Notes under the pieces: model-generated
Database searches by the model: none
What the model was told of the DNA's origin: nothing
The model's input: only the letters and a program-made list of their open reading frames with translations
Origin: Mycolicibacterium hippocampi
GTDB taxonomy: Bacteria > Actinomycetota > Actinomycetes > Mycobacteriales > Mycobacteriaceae
Reading direction: 5' to 3'
Assembly: GCF_010723735.1 (NCBI RefSeq)
Contig: NZ_BLLB01000002.1
Span: 2,604,001 to 2,668,000 of the forward strand
Length of the DNA: 64,000 nucleotides
Program-made: the position numbers and the translations under genes
Part shown: positions 43,886 through 52,412 of the stretch, in pieces
Layout: each line of letters starts with the position of its first letter
Position numbering within the stretch: the first letter of the stretch is position 1

Positions 43886-45099
43886 ACGTGGCACCCCTGG
43901 ATTACCGGGCGATCGACGTCGACAATCACTACTACGAGACGACCGACTCGTGTACCCGCCACCTGCCCAAGGAGTTCAAGCGCCGTGGCGTGCAGATGCT
44001 CACCGAGGGCAAACGCACCTTCGCGGTGATGGGAGGTGTGGTGAACCACTTCATCCCGAATCCGACGTTCGACCCGATCATCGAACCCGGCTGCCTGGAC
44101 CTGCTGTTCCGCGGCGAGATCCCTGAGGGCGTCGACCCGGCGTCGTTGATGAAGGTCGATCGGCTGGCTGATCATCCCGAGTACCAGAACCGTGACGCCC
44201 GGGTCAAGATCTTGGACAAGCAGAACCTCGAGACCGTGTTCATGCTGCCGACATTCGCGTGCGGGGTCGAGGAAGCACTCAAGCACGACATCGAGGCGAC
44301 GATTGCCACGGTGCACGCGTTCAACCTCTGGCTGGACGAGGACTGGGGTTTCGATCGTCCCGACCACCGGTTCCTGTCGGCGCCGATCATCTCCCTGGCC
44401 GATCCGGACAAGGCGGTCGACGAGGTGGACTTCGTCCTGGGCCGCGGCGCCAAGATCGTGTGTGTGCGGCCGGCCCCGGTTCCCGGGGCGGTGAAGCCGC
44501 GATCGCTGGGTGACCCGGTGCACGACCCGGTGTGGGCACGGTTGGCCGAGGCCGGAGTCCCGGTGGTGTTCCACCTGTCCGACAGCGGGTACCTGGCGAT
44601 CGCCGCGCTGTGGGGTGGCAAGGCGACGTTCGAGGGATTCGGCAAGAAGGATCCGCTCGACCAGGTGCTGCTCGACGACCGCGCGATCCACGACGCGATG
44701 GCGTCGATGATCGTGCACCAGGTGTTCACCCGGCATCCCAACCTGAAGGTTGCCAGTATCGAGAACGGCTCCTATTTCGTCTACCGGCTCATCAAACGGC
44801 TGAAGAAGTCCGCCAACACCGCGCCCTACCACTACAAGGAGGACCCGGTGGAACAGCTTCGCAACAACGTGTGGATCGCGCCGTACTACGAAGACGACGT
44901 CAAGCTGCTCGCCGAGACCATCGGAGTGGACAAGATCCTGTTCGGTTCGGACTGGCCGCATGGCGAGGGTCTGGCCGACCCGATGGCGTTCACCGCCGAC
45001 ATCCCGCAGTTCCCCGAATTCAGTGCAGAGGACACCCGGAAAGTGATGCGCGACAACGCGCTCACCCTGCTCGGCGCGAACGTGACGGCTTCGGCGTAG
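43882..45099 (+). CDS. Amidohydrolase-2 family metal-dependent hydrolase or decarboxylase
   Basis: 405-residue TIM-barrel protein of the ACMSD/amidohydrolase-2 group. The first metal motif reads DVDNHYYET (one His of the usual HxH retained). Later family positions are VVFHLSDSGY, the barrel segment VHQVFTRHPNLKVASIENGS and the catalytic aspartate in ILFGSDWPHGEG. Members split C-C or C-N bonds (decarboxylation, ring opening) on metal-activated substrates. Lying between a crotonase and a FadD gene, it probably handles a CoA thioester or its free acid. GTG 43882 follows GAGGAGG at four bases; GTG 43888 is possible. Confidence 0.85.
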   Translation: MNVAPLDYRAIDVDNHYYETTDSCTRHLPKEFKRRGVQMLTEGKRTFAVMGGVVNHFIPNPTFDPIIEPGCLDLLFRGEIPEGVDPASLMKVDRLADHPEYQNRDARVKILDKQNLETVFMLPTFACGVEEALKHDIEATIATVHAFNLWLDEDWGFDRPDHRFLSAPIISLADPDKAVDEVDFVLGRGAKIVCVRPAPVPGAVKPRSLGDPVHDPVWARLAEAGVPVVFHLSDSGYLAIAALWGGKATFEGFGKKDPLDQVLLDDRAIHDAMASMIVHQVFTRHPNLKVASIENGSYFVYRLIKRLKKSANTAPYHYKEDPVEQLRNNVWIAPYYEDDVKLLAETIGVDKILFGSDWPHGEGLADPMAFTADIPQFPEFSAEDTRKVMRDNALTLLGANVTASA

Positions 45100-45102
45100 A
45101 AC

Positions 45103-46713
45103 ATGGGGGAGTGGACAATCGGCGACGTCGTCGATGCCATCGCCGACGTCATCCCGGAGCGGACGATGACATTGTGCGGCGATCGCCGGACCACCTACGC
45201 GGACATGGCCCGGCGCACCCGCCGGCTCGCGAACTTTCTGGCCGACAGAGGATTCGGGGCCCATCGCGAGCGGAATGAACTCGCCAACTGGGAATGCGGG
45301 CAGGACCGCATCGCCCTGATCATGTACAACGATTGTTACCCCGAGGCGGTGATCGGAGCGTTGAAGGCGCGTACCGTCCCGGTCAACGTCAACCACCACT
45401 ACACGCCGCGCGAAGTCGCCGACCTGCTGGCCTACGTCAAGCCGCGCGCCGTGATCTACCACCGGGCGCTGGGCGCGAAGTTCGCCGATGTGCTCCCGCC
45501 GCCGGGCTGTGAACTGCTCATCGCCGTCGACGATGGCAGCGACGCGCCACTGCTTCCCGGTTCGGTGACGATGGAAGATGCAGTGGCACAGGGGGATCCG
45601 GACATCCGGATCACCACTTCGCCGGACGACCTCATCATGTACTGCACTGGCGGAACCACCGGCCGGCCGAAGGGGGTGTTGTGGCGCCAGAGCGACACCT
45701 ACGTGTCGTCGATGGTGGGAGCCGACCACGCGTCGGTGACCGAGATCCACGACAAGGTGACCGGCAACGAGGGTCCGCCGTGGTTCGCGGTATCACCTCT
45801 GATGCATGCCGCGGGGTTGTGGACGGTGTTCTCCGGCGCCCTTGCTGGGCTACCGGTGGTGCTCTACGACGATCGGGCCAAGTTCGATCCGCAGCTGGTG
45901 TGGCGTACGGCTGAGCAGGAGAAGGTCGGCCTGATGACGATGGTGGGTGACGCTTACGCGGCACCGCTGATCGAGGAACTCGAGCGCGCCAGCTACGAGC
46001 TGTCGTCGATCTACGCCATCGGGACCGGCGGCGCGGCAACCAATCCCAAGCATGTGAGCGCACTGTTGGAGAAGCTGCCACAGCTGACCATCATCAACGG
46101 CTACGGCTCCTCAGAGACCGGGAACATGGGTTTTGGCCACAACCAGCGGGGGTCCCATCGTGACACCTTCGACCTGCGTGACGGCGGGACCGTGCTGTCC
46201 GAGGACATGACGAGGTTCCTGACGCCCGGCGAAACGGAGGTCGGTTGGGTGGTGCGCACCGGCCGGATTCCGTTGGGCTACTTCGACGATCCTCGAGCCA
46301 CCGACACGACGTTCCCCGTCGTCGGCGGCCGGCGGGTCGTGGTCTCCGGCGACCGCGCCAGTCTGGAATCCGATGGAACGCTGCGGCTCTACGGGAGGGA
46401 CTCGCTGGTGGTCAATACGGGCGGCGAGAAGGTGTTCGTCGAGGAGGTCGAAGCCGTGCTGCGTGCCCACCCCGGGGTGGCCGACGCGCTGGTGGTCGGA
46501 CGCGACAGCGACAGGTGGGGCCAGGAGGTGGTCGCGCTCGTCCAGATGGACGCCGGACAGAGCGTCGCCCCCGAGACACTGCACGCCGCGTGCACCGGGG
46601 AGCTGGCACGGTTCAAGGCGCCGAAGGAGTTCATCGTCGTCGAGAAGATCCGCCGGCTCGGCAACGGGAAGGCCGACTACCGATGGGCGAAGAGCGAAGC
46701 GAGCCGCGCATGA
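45103..46713 (+). CDS. Acyl-CoA ligase (FadD19/FadD17-like)
   Basis: 536-residue ligase. Nucleotide loop YCTGGTTGRPKGVLWRQSD, a variant seen in the mycobacterial FadD17/FadD19 branch that activates steroid and other bulky side chains, then GYGSSETGNMG, VSGDRASLESDG and C-terminal lysine in LGNGKADYRWA. The same GKADYRWA ending is found in the ligase at 61327. ATG 45103 comes three bases after the amidohydrolase stop, and its own stop overlaps the second amidohydrolase (ATGA). Confidence 0.92.
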   Translation: MGEWTIGDVVDAIADVIPERTMTLCGDRRTTYADMARRTRRLANFLADRGFGAHRERNELANWECGQDRIALIMYNDCYPEAVIGALKARTVPVNVNHHYTPREVADLLAYVKPRAVIYHRALGAKFADVLPPPGCELLIAVDDGSDAPLLPGSVTMEDAVAQGDPDIRITTSPDDLIMYCTGGTTGRPKGVLWRQSDTYVSSMVGADHASVTEIHDKVTGNEGPPWFAVSPLMHAAGLWTVFSGALAGLPVVLYDDRAKFDPQLVWRTAEQEKVGLMTMVGDAYAAPLIEELERASYELSSIYAIGTGGAATNPKHVSALLEKLPQLTIINGYGSSETGNMGFGHNQRGSHRDTFDLRDGGTVLSEDMTRFLTPGETEVGWVVRTGRIPLGYFDDPRATDTTFPVVGGRRVVVSGDRASLESDGTLRLYGRDSLVVNTGGEKVFVEEVEAVLRAHPGVADALVVGRDSDRWGQEVVALVQMDAGQSVAPETLHAACTGELARFKAPKEFIVVEKIRRLGNGKADYRWAKSEASRA

Positions 46714-47549
46714 CGCCCCGCGCGAACCGGGTCATCGATTGCCTCGTCAACGTCCACTTCGGGGAAACCGCCAGGCAGCCTGAGTTCATGCTCAAGGTGC
46801 GCGACGACTACTTCAAAGGGCCACAGTCGCTCTACGACCAGGTGGAGTTGCCCGCGCTGCTCGATGAGATGGACGAGCACGGCGTCGCCAAGGCGATCCT
46901 GATGGACAACCTGGTCAAACCGTCGGTCACTGCGCGCAAGTTCGTCGAGGAGCGGCCGGACCGCTTCGCGCTGGCGATGGGCGGTGTCAACCTGCTGCGC
47001 CCCGTACCGGCGCTGCGCGAACTGGCCGCCGTCAGCCGTGACCTTCCCATCGCGTATACCGCTGTCGGACCGAGCTTCTGGGGCGACGGCATGTACCCGC
47101 CCAGCGACGCGGTGTACTACCCGCTCTATGCCAAATGTGCCGAACTCGAGCTGCCGCTGTGCATCAACACCGGGCTGCCCGGACCGCCGATCCCCGGTGA
47201 GGTGCAGAACCCGATTCACCTCGACCGGGTGTGTGTCCGGTTCCCGGAGTTGAAGCTGTGCATGATCCACGGTGCCGATCCCTGGTGGGACGTGGCGATC
47301 CGGTTGCTGCTCAAGTACGCCAACCTGCGCATCATGACCTCGGCATGGTCACCGAAGCGACTTCCGGAAAGCCTGTTGCACTACATGCGTACCCGCGGCA
47401 AGACCAAGGTCATCTTCGCCTCGGATTGGCCGGTACTGCGGCAGAGCCGCGTCGTCCCGGAGGCGCTGGCGCTGGATCTGCCCGCCGACGTGCTCGACAA
47501 CTACCTCTTCGACAATGCGAACAGTTTCTTCTTCGGACAGGAGTCCTGA
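46710..47549 (+). CDS. Second amidohydrolase-2 family protein, shorter
   Basis: 279-residue barrel protein. The first metal motif is degraded (IDCLVNVHFGET in place of DxHxH), but LCINTGLPGPP, LCMIHGADPWWD and the aspartate of IFASDWPVLR are kept. It is 126 residues shorter than its operon neighbour at 43882. It may be a second enzyme of the same route or a partner subunit. ATG 46710 overlaps the ligase stop; its TGA overlaps the next FadE start. Confidence 0.82.
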   Translation: MTPRANRVIDCLVNVHFGETARQPEFMLKVRDDYFKGPQSLYDQVELPALLDEMDEHGVAKAILMDNLVKPSVTARKFVEERPDRFALAMGGVNLLRPVPALRELAAVSRDLPIAYTAVGPSFWGDGMYPPSDAVYYPLYAKCAELELPLCINTGLPGPPIPGEVQNPIHLDRVCVRFPELKLCMIHGADPWWDVAIRLLLKYANLRIMTSAWSPKRLPESLLHYMRTRGKTKVIFASDWPVLRQSRVVPEALALDLPADVLDNYLFDNANSFFFGQES

Positions 47550-48589
47550 TGGACCGATACGAACTACGTAGGCTCGACTACTCGCTGTCCGAGGACCATC
47601 AAGCCCTTCAGGCCGCCTACAAGAACGTGTTCTCAACCCACTGCACGATCGAAACCGTCCGTGCCGCCGAGGAGTCCGGCTTCGACGAGAGCCTCTGGGA
47701 ACGGCTGTGCGCCATGGGCGCGACGACGATGGCGCTGCCGGAGAGCGTCGGCGGTGACGGGGCGACGCTGGTCGACCTCACTCTGGTCGCCGAGGAGATC
47801 GGCCGCTCGCTCGCCCCGGTGCCGTGGATCGACCATGTCTGCGCCACCCGTCTGCTCGCCCGCCTCGGGGTCGTCGATCCCGACGTGGTCAACGGCACGC
47901 AACTGGTGGGCCTGGACCCGCAACTGGAGAGCGGCTCCGGAGTCAGGCTGATCCCCACCGGTTCGATCGCCGACCGCATCGTGGTCCGTACCGGCGACGA
48001 GGTCGTGCAGTTGACCTTCGCCTCCCGGCCCGCTCGGGTGGACAACATCGGCAAACTGCCGATGGCGTGGGTGGATCCGGCTGCGGCGGACAGCCGTACC
48101 GTCTTGGCCGGCGGCCCCCGGGCACTCGCCGAATACCAACGGGCCCTCGATGAATGGCGGTTGCTGACCGGGGCCGCGCTGGTCGGCCTCGTCGAGGAGA
48201 CGATGACCATCGCTGCGGAGTTCGCCAAGACGCGGTACACGCTCGGCGTCCCGATCTCGACCCTGCAGGGCATCTCCCACCCGCTGGCCAACATCGCGAT
48301 CACCGTGCAGGCAGGTCGCAACCTCGCCCGCCGGGCGGCGTGGTTCCTCGACAACGAGCCCGCCGAGAGGCCTGAGCTGGCGCCGTCGGTGTTCGTGTTC
48401 ATGGCTGAGGAGGCGGCCAGAGCTGCGACGATGGCCGTGCACGTGCAGGGCGGGCTCGGTGTGGCGGCGGAGGCGGCCGCAACCGCCTACCTGGTCCGGG
48501 CCAGGGGATGGGCGATCGCCGGAGGCGACCCCGGCGCAACCGCCAAGCACGTTGCCGAGCTCGTCGCCGAGCGTGAAGGACAGGGCTGA
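47549..48589 (+). CDS. Acyl-CoA dehydrogenase-like subunit, short and probably non-catalytic
   Basis: 346 residues, clearly shorter than a normal FadE (about 380-400). The N-terminal helical domain has MALPESVGGDG and the C-terminal domain ISTLQGISHPLANIAITVQ and VHVQGGLGVAAEAAATAYLVRA. The middle beta domain is reduced and there is no EGT glutamate signature. It is followed three bases later by a fuller FadE, a set-up typical of mycobacterial mixed tetramers. ATG 47549 has CAGGAG upstream. Confidence 0.84.
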   Translation: MDRYELRRLDYSLSEDHQALQAAYKNVFSTHCTIETVRAAEESGFDESLWERLCAMGATTMALPESVGGDGATLVDLTLVAEEIGRSLAPVPWIDHVCATRLLARLGVVDPDVVNGTQLVGLDPQLESGSGVRLIPTGSIADRIVVRTGDEVVQLTFASRPARVDNIGKLPMAWVDPAAADSRTVLAGGPRALAEYQRALDEWRLLTGAALVGLVEETMTIAAEFAKTRYTLGVPISTLQGISHPLANIAITVQAGRNLARRAAWFLDNEPAERPELAPSVFVFMAEEAARAATMAVHVQGGLGVAAEAAATAYLVRARGWAIAGGDPGATAKHVAELVAEREGQG

Positions 48590-48592
48590 GCA

Positions 48593-49780
48593 ATGGATTT
48601 CTCACGAGTGCAACTCGACGAGGACGACCGGGAGTTTCTCGACGAGACCCGGGCATTTCTGCATGGGATCGTCACCGAGGACGTCCTGGCCCGCGACCGC
48701 GAAACCGGGGACAACTTCGACGAGGGCGTGCATCTGGCCATCGGTGCGGCCGGGTACTGGGAGCGGGAATGGAAGGCCGACTCCGAGCGGGCGTTCAGCC
48801 GAGTGCAACGTCGCATCTGGGAGCTGGAGAAGCGCCGCGCCCACGTACCGTGGGTGACCGCGGGCACCACCGCGATGATCGCGCGGTCGGTCGAAAAGTT
48901 CGGAACCCAGGAGCTCAAAGACGAAGTCATGCCCGGCGTGTACAGCGGTCACGTGCGGATGTGCCTCGGCTACACCGAACCCGAGGGCGGCTCGGATGTG
49001 GCCACCTGCAAGACCCGAGCGGTCCGGGAGGCCGACGGGTCGAGCTGGATCATCAACGGGTCGAAGATGTTCACCACCGGCGCCCACAACTGTCAGTACG
49101 TCTTCCTCATCACCAACACCGACCCGGCTGCGCCGAAACACAAGAGCCTGACCATGTTCCTGGTTCCCCTCGATGCGCCCGGCATCGAGATCCAGGGCAT
49201 CCGCACTGTCGACGGCGATCGCACCAACATCGTCTACTACAGCGATGTCCGGGTGGATGACCGCTATCGCCTCGGTGAGGTCAACGGCGGTTGGGCAGTG
49301 GTGCGCGAACCGCTCAACGTCGAGCACGGTGCGGTGAACGCTGCCGACGACGGTCTGCAGGACGTGTCGATCATGATGCACCAGGCCGGTTTCATGGCGG
49401 CTGCGGCGGACAAGGCCGCCGCGAAGGCCGCCCTCCCGGATCCGAACGGCCGCAGGCTGATCGACGACGGCGCGGTGGCCTACCGTTTGGGTCGCAGTGT
49501 GGCGAGGATGGAGGCGGCGCTGTCGGCACCGAGCATCTTCGGGCGGGTGGCCCTCGCACAGACGATGCGGGACATCTCGCCGGACCTGATGGACATCCTC
49601 GGGGCCGCGTCAGCGCTGCCGCTCGGCAGCGACGGAGCAGCCGACGACGGCGCGGCCGAGTACGTCTACCGGTTCGCACCGCTGGTCGGAATCTACGGCG
49701 GCACCCTCGAGGTGTTCCGGAACATGATCGCGCAGTACGCACTCGGGCTGGGTAAGCCCAACTACTCGCCGGTGAGGTGA
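48593..49780 (+). CDS. Acyl-CoA dehydrogenase, likely partner of the preceding gene
   Basis: 395 residues. GYTEPEGGSDVATCKT, SKMFTTGAHN, and the C-terminus GIYGGTLEVFRNMIAQYALGL. A glutamate in EPLNVEHGAVN is a candidate base at the position used by mixed-tetramer FadE enzymes. Last gene of the operon crotonase-amidohydrolase-FadD-amidohydrolase-FadE-FadE, so it should act on the same CoA thioester. A long imperfect hairpin follows. Confidence 0.88.
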   Translation: MDFSRVQLDEDDREFLDETRAFLHGIVTEDVLARDRETGDNFDEGVHLAIGAAGYWEREWKADSERAFSRVQRRIWELEKRRAHVPWVTAGTTAMIARSVEKFGTQELKDEVMPGVYSGHVRMCLGYTEPEGGSDVATCKTRAVREADGSSWIINGSKMFTTGAHNCQYVFLITNTDPAAPKHKSLTMFLVPLDAPGIEIQGIRTVDGDRTNIVYYSDVRVDDRYRLGEVNGGWAVVREPLNVEHGAVNAADDGLQDVSIMMHQAGFMAAAADKAAAKAALPDPNGRRLIDDGAVAYRLGRSVARMEAALSAPSIFGRVALAQTMRDISPDLMDILGAASALPLGSDGAADDGAAEYVYRFAPLVGIYGGTLEVFRNMIAQYALGLGKPNYSPVR

Positions 49781-49842
49781 AGCGATCTGGGCGTGACTAT
49801 CGCCGCTCACCGTCGAAAATCACGCCGAAATCGCCAATTCAG
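49778..49842. terminator. Imperfect hairpin between convergent genes
   Basis: GCGAT (49782-49786), a 3-base bulge and GGCGTGA (49790-49796) pair with TCACGCC (49820-49826), a 3-base bulge and ATCGC (49830-49834), around a 23-base loop. TGAA/TTCA extend it outward. It is probably a bidirectional terminator for the FadE operon and the convergent thiolase. Confidence 0.6.
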
Positions 49843-50984
49843 GTGGTCAGGAGGGTTGCGCCTGCGGTGCCCGGCGCGCCGTAGAGCTGGGCGAAACCCA
49901 CCTTCGGCTCGCCGGGGATCTGGCGGTCGCCGGCCTGCCCGCGCAGCTGCCGGACGATCTCGTGGAGCTGCCGCAATCCGGACGCGCCGATCGGCTCGCC
50001 GTTGGCCAGCAGGCCGCCGTCGGTGTTGACCGGCATGGTGCCGCCGATCTCGGTGGCACCGTCGGCAATCAGCTTCTCCTGATCGCCGTCGGCGCAGAAG
50101 CCGGCCTCGGCCATGTGGATGACCTCGGCGCCGGCATCGGTGTCCTGCAGCTGGATCACGTCGACCTCCGAGGGTGCGATGCCTGCCTTCTGGAAGGCCG
50201 CGCGGGCGGCGTACACCGTGGGTGCTACGTCCTCCTCGACCGGCGCGAAGGTCGTGTTGACCTCGTAGGCGCCGTACTTGCGGGTGCGCACCTCGACCGC
50301 TCGGACGTACACCGGCTTGCTGGTGTACCGGTGGGCTATGTCGGCGCGACACATCACCACCGCCGCCGCTCCCTCGTCCGGTGAGCAGAACATGTACTGA
50401 GTCAGTGGGTAATTGAGCATCGGAGAGTCGAGGATCGCATCCTCGGCCATCGGCTTGCGGCGGAAGGCGTTGGGATTCAACGCTCCGTTGCGGAGGTTCT
50501 TGTTGACGACCTTGGCCAGGGTCCGGTGGCTTATGCCGTGCTCGTGGCAGTAGCGGTTGGCCTTCATGCCGAAGAACTGCGTCGTCAGATACTGACCGTT
50601 CTCGGCGTACCAACTCGGCATGCCGACCAGTGCCGGGTCCTCGGTGAAAGCGCCGCGAGGATGCTTGTCCAGTCCCACCGCGATACCGATGTCGTAGTCA
50701 CCCAACCGGATACCGTCGGCACACGCCTTGGTGGCACTGGCGGCCGTGGCACACGCGTTGAACACGTTGGTGAACGGAATGCCCGACAGGCCGATCATCC
50801 CGACGATCGCGTCGGGGTTGGCTACCGTCCAACTGCCGCCTACGCCGAATTGAATGTCGTTCCAGGTGATTCCGGCGTCGGCGACGGCGGCGGTGATGGC
50901 CTCGACGCCCATCTGCATCGCCGACTTGCCTTCGAACCTGCCGAACGGGTGCATTCCCACACCGATGATCGCGACGTCATGCAT
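49839..50984 (-). CDS. Thiolase-like protein (SCP-x/lipid-transfer type)
   Basis: 381 residues. It starts VAIIGVGMHPFGRFEGKSA, has the nucleophile-type cysteine C78 in NVFNACATAA, and GGLLANGEPIGASGLRQ in place of the His motif of ordinary thiolases. The ending YGAPGTAG has no second catalytic Cys motif. This is the pattern of SCP-x thiolases and the Ltp aldolases, which often need a DUF35 partner; no DUF35 gene is seen in the window. ATG 50984. A 17-bp palindrome lies 66 bases upstream. Confidence 0.86.
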   Translation of the reverse strand: MHDVAIIGVGMHPFGRFEGKSAMQMGVEAITAAVADAGITWNDIQFGVGGSWTVANPDAIVGMIGLSGIPFTNVFNACATAASATKACADGIRLGDYDIGIAVGLDKHPRGAFTEDPALVGMPSWYAENGQYLTTQFFGMKANRYCHEHGISHRTLAKVVNKNLRNGALNPNAFRRKPMAEDAILDSPMLNYPLTQYMFCSPDEGAAAVVMCRADIAHRYTSKPVYVRAVEVRTRKYGAYEVNTTFAPVEEDVAPTVYAARAAFQKAGIAPSEVDVIQLQDTDAGAEVIHMAEAGFCADGDQEKLIADGATEIGGTMPVNTDGGLLANGEPIGASGLRQLHEIVRQLRGQAGDRQIPGEPKVGFAQLYGAPGTAGATLLTT

Positions 50985-51050
50985 GTCAGGATTTCCTCTC
51001 GGTCAGACCGGCGGGTCCGTTGTGCGTTTCCGGGTCGTGCTGACCAGCCA

Positions 51051-51067
51051 ACGGTAAATCTTACGGT
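51051..51067. promoter_or_regulatory. 17-bp palindromic operator, site 4
   Basis: ACGGTAAATCTTACGGT, same length and inner TAAnnnTTA as the consensus ACTGTAAnnnTTACAGT, with changes in the outer arms. It is 66 bases upstream of the thiolase-like gene (start 50984). Confidence 0.6.
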
Positions 51068-51075
51068 AAAGCGAC

Positions 51076-51903
51076 TCAGCCGGGAACGTCCGGTGCCGGG
51101 CGCCGTCGTACGAGCTGAGCCTGCTGGATCGCGGCCACCGCGCCGACCTCGTCGAAGAGGGTGCCGCGGGAGATGCCGACTCCGTCTGTGCCGTAATGAT
51201 TCTCGGAGCGTACCCCGACCCACTGTCCTTCCGGAAGGCGATGGATGTGCACCGCGAGGTCGGTGTTGAGGAACGTCCACTCCGTCGGGTCGAGCCGGGT
51301 TCCCATACCGTTGGCGATATCGGCCACCGCGAACAGCTGTTGAGTCGGCGTCATCGACTCACCGGCGACCAGGTCGACCAACGGCCTGGCCCAGCACTGG
51401 GCCTGCACACTGTTGAGGATGTCGTTGAGCCAGCGCCAGTCCAGGCTCTGGATGTAGGTCTGATCCGAGCCCGCCTCGGCGATGCGGCGTCGCCCCTCGG
51501 CCACCGGAGGAAGTGGCTCGGCGGGCGTGAAGTGCAGCTCGTCGGTATCCGTGTGCTGGAACCGCCAGGCAGTCGCCTTCGCGACCGGTCGCGGTGTGCC
51601 GTCGGGTCCGGGCGCGGTCATCTCTGCGGCGACCAGCTCGATCCGCGTCCCCGGACGCTCGACGCGGGCGTTCACCCACAGCCGGTCGGTGACCGGGACC
51701 GGCCCGAGGAGGTCGACCACCACTCTGCTGATGCGCGAATCGTCTCGCGGGGAGCAGCGTTCCAGTGCCCTGACCAGGAGCGCCGACACCGGGGCGGCGT
51801 TCTGCATCGTCGAGCCCCACGTGCTGACCACATGTTCGGAGGCCGCGAACCGCTCCCCGCGGGGATCGGCAGAGTCGATCAGCTCGTAATAGGCGTCGGT
51901 CAC
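51076..51903 (-). CDS. Acyl-CoA thioesterase, double hot-dog
   Basis: 275 residues of the thioesterase-II-like (TesB/PF13622-like) layout: a first hot-dog with SEHVVSTWGSTMQNAAPVSA and VVVDLLGPVP, a second with MTPTQQLFAVADIANGMGTR and FLNTDLAVHIHRLPEGQWVG. These hydrolyse acyl-CoA to acid and CoA and can relieve CoA trapping or release dead-end products. GTG 51903 follows CAGGA. A longer frame exists upstream but runs antisense to other reading frames. Confidence 0.82.
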   Translation of the reverse strand: MTDAYYELIDSADPRGERFAASEHVVSTWGSTMQNAAPVSALLVRALERCSPRDDSRISRVVVDLLGPVPVTDRLWVNARVERPGTRIELVAAEMTAPGPDGTPRPVAKATAWRFQHTDTDELHFTPAEPLPPVAEGRRRIAEAGSDQTYIQSLDWRWLNDILNSVQAQCWARPLVDLVAGESMTPTQQLFAVADIANGMGTRLDPTEWTFLNTDLAVHIHRLPEGQWVGVRSENHYGTDGVGISRGTLFDEVGAVAAIQQAQLVRRRPAPDVPG

Positions 51904-51992
51904 GTCCCGGTCCTGTCTTTCGCGCACGGCGGTCGCCTGCCGCAGGATATGGTCGGACTTATCGAAAGTGCAACCGGAGGCCTTACAGGACG

Positions 51993-52367
51993 TCACCGGG
52001 GGTCGATGAGATCCCGGAGGCGTTCGGCGGGGCACACGGTCGCATTCGCCGCTCGCACCCGGCCCGCCAGCTCCCGGTCCGAGGTCGCGACCCTGAGCAG
52101 TTCGGGATGCGGATCGGAGGCGACCAGCCTGACGATCTCGTCGTCGGCGGAGTTCGGTGCAGCGGCTGACGCGTGGGCCACGGTGATGGCCGTCGACTGG
52201 ATCGGCGGAGACGGCGGCCGCTCGAATACCACGGTCACGTCGAGCCCGTCGCGCACTGCCCAGCCCTCCAGGCGGTCCACCAGGGTGGCCATCGCGCGGT
52301 GCCGGTCGCGCCACCAACCGTCGGGGCGGCATCCGATCACGTTCATACCGTCGACAATCCAACGCAT
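51993..52367 (-). CDS. NYN-domain (PIN-like) putative RNase
   Basis: 124-residue small protein. IVDGMNVIGCRPDGWW carries the first catalytic Asp and Asn of NYN/YacP nucleases, NSADDEIVRLV the central acidic pair and VATSDRELAGRV the last Asp. These act on RNA; the role here is unknown. ATG 52367; an in-frame extension to 52529 would overlap the divergent oxidoreductase gene. The genes are divergent with only 45 bases between the starts. Confidence 0.8.
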   Translation of the reverse strand: MRWIVDGMNVIGCRPDGWWRDRHRAMATLVDRLEGWAVRDGLDVTVVFERPPSPPIQSTAITVAHASAAAPNSADDEIVRLVASDPHPELLRVATSDRELAGRVRAANATVCPAERLRDLIDPR

Positions 52368-52412
52368 CCCGATCAGACTATCCCGGTAGCGAAGCTGGTA
52401 AGGGGACCCATC

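Noticed and set aside
43732..45750. A 672-codon minus-strand frame
   Set aside because: Antisense to the amidohydrolase and FadD genes, with low-complexity Arg/His/Val sequence and no motif.
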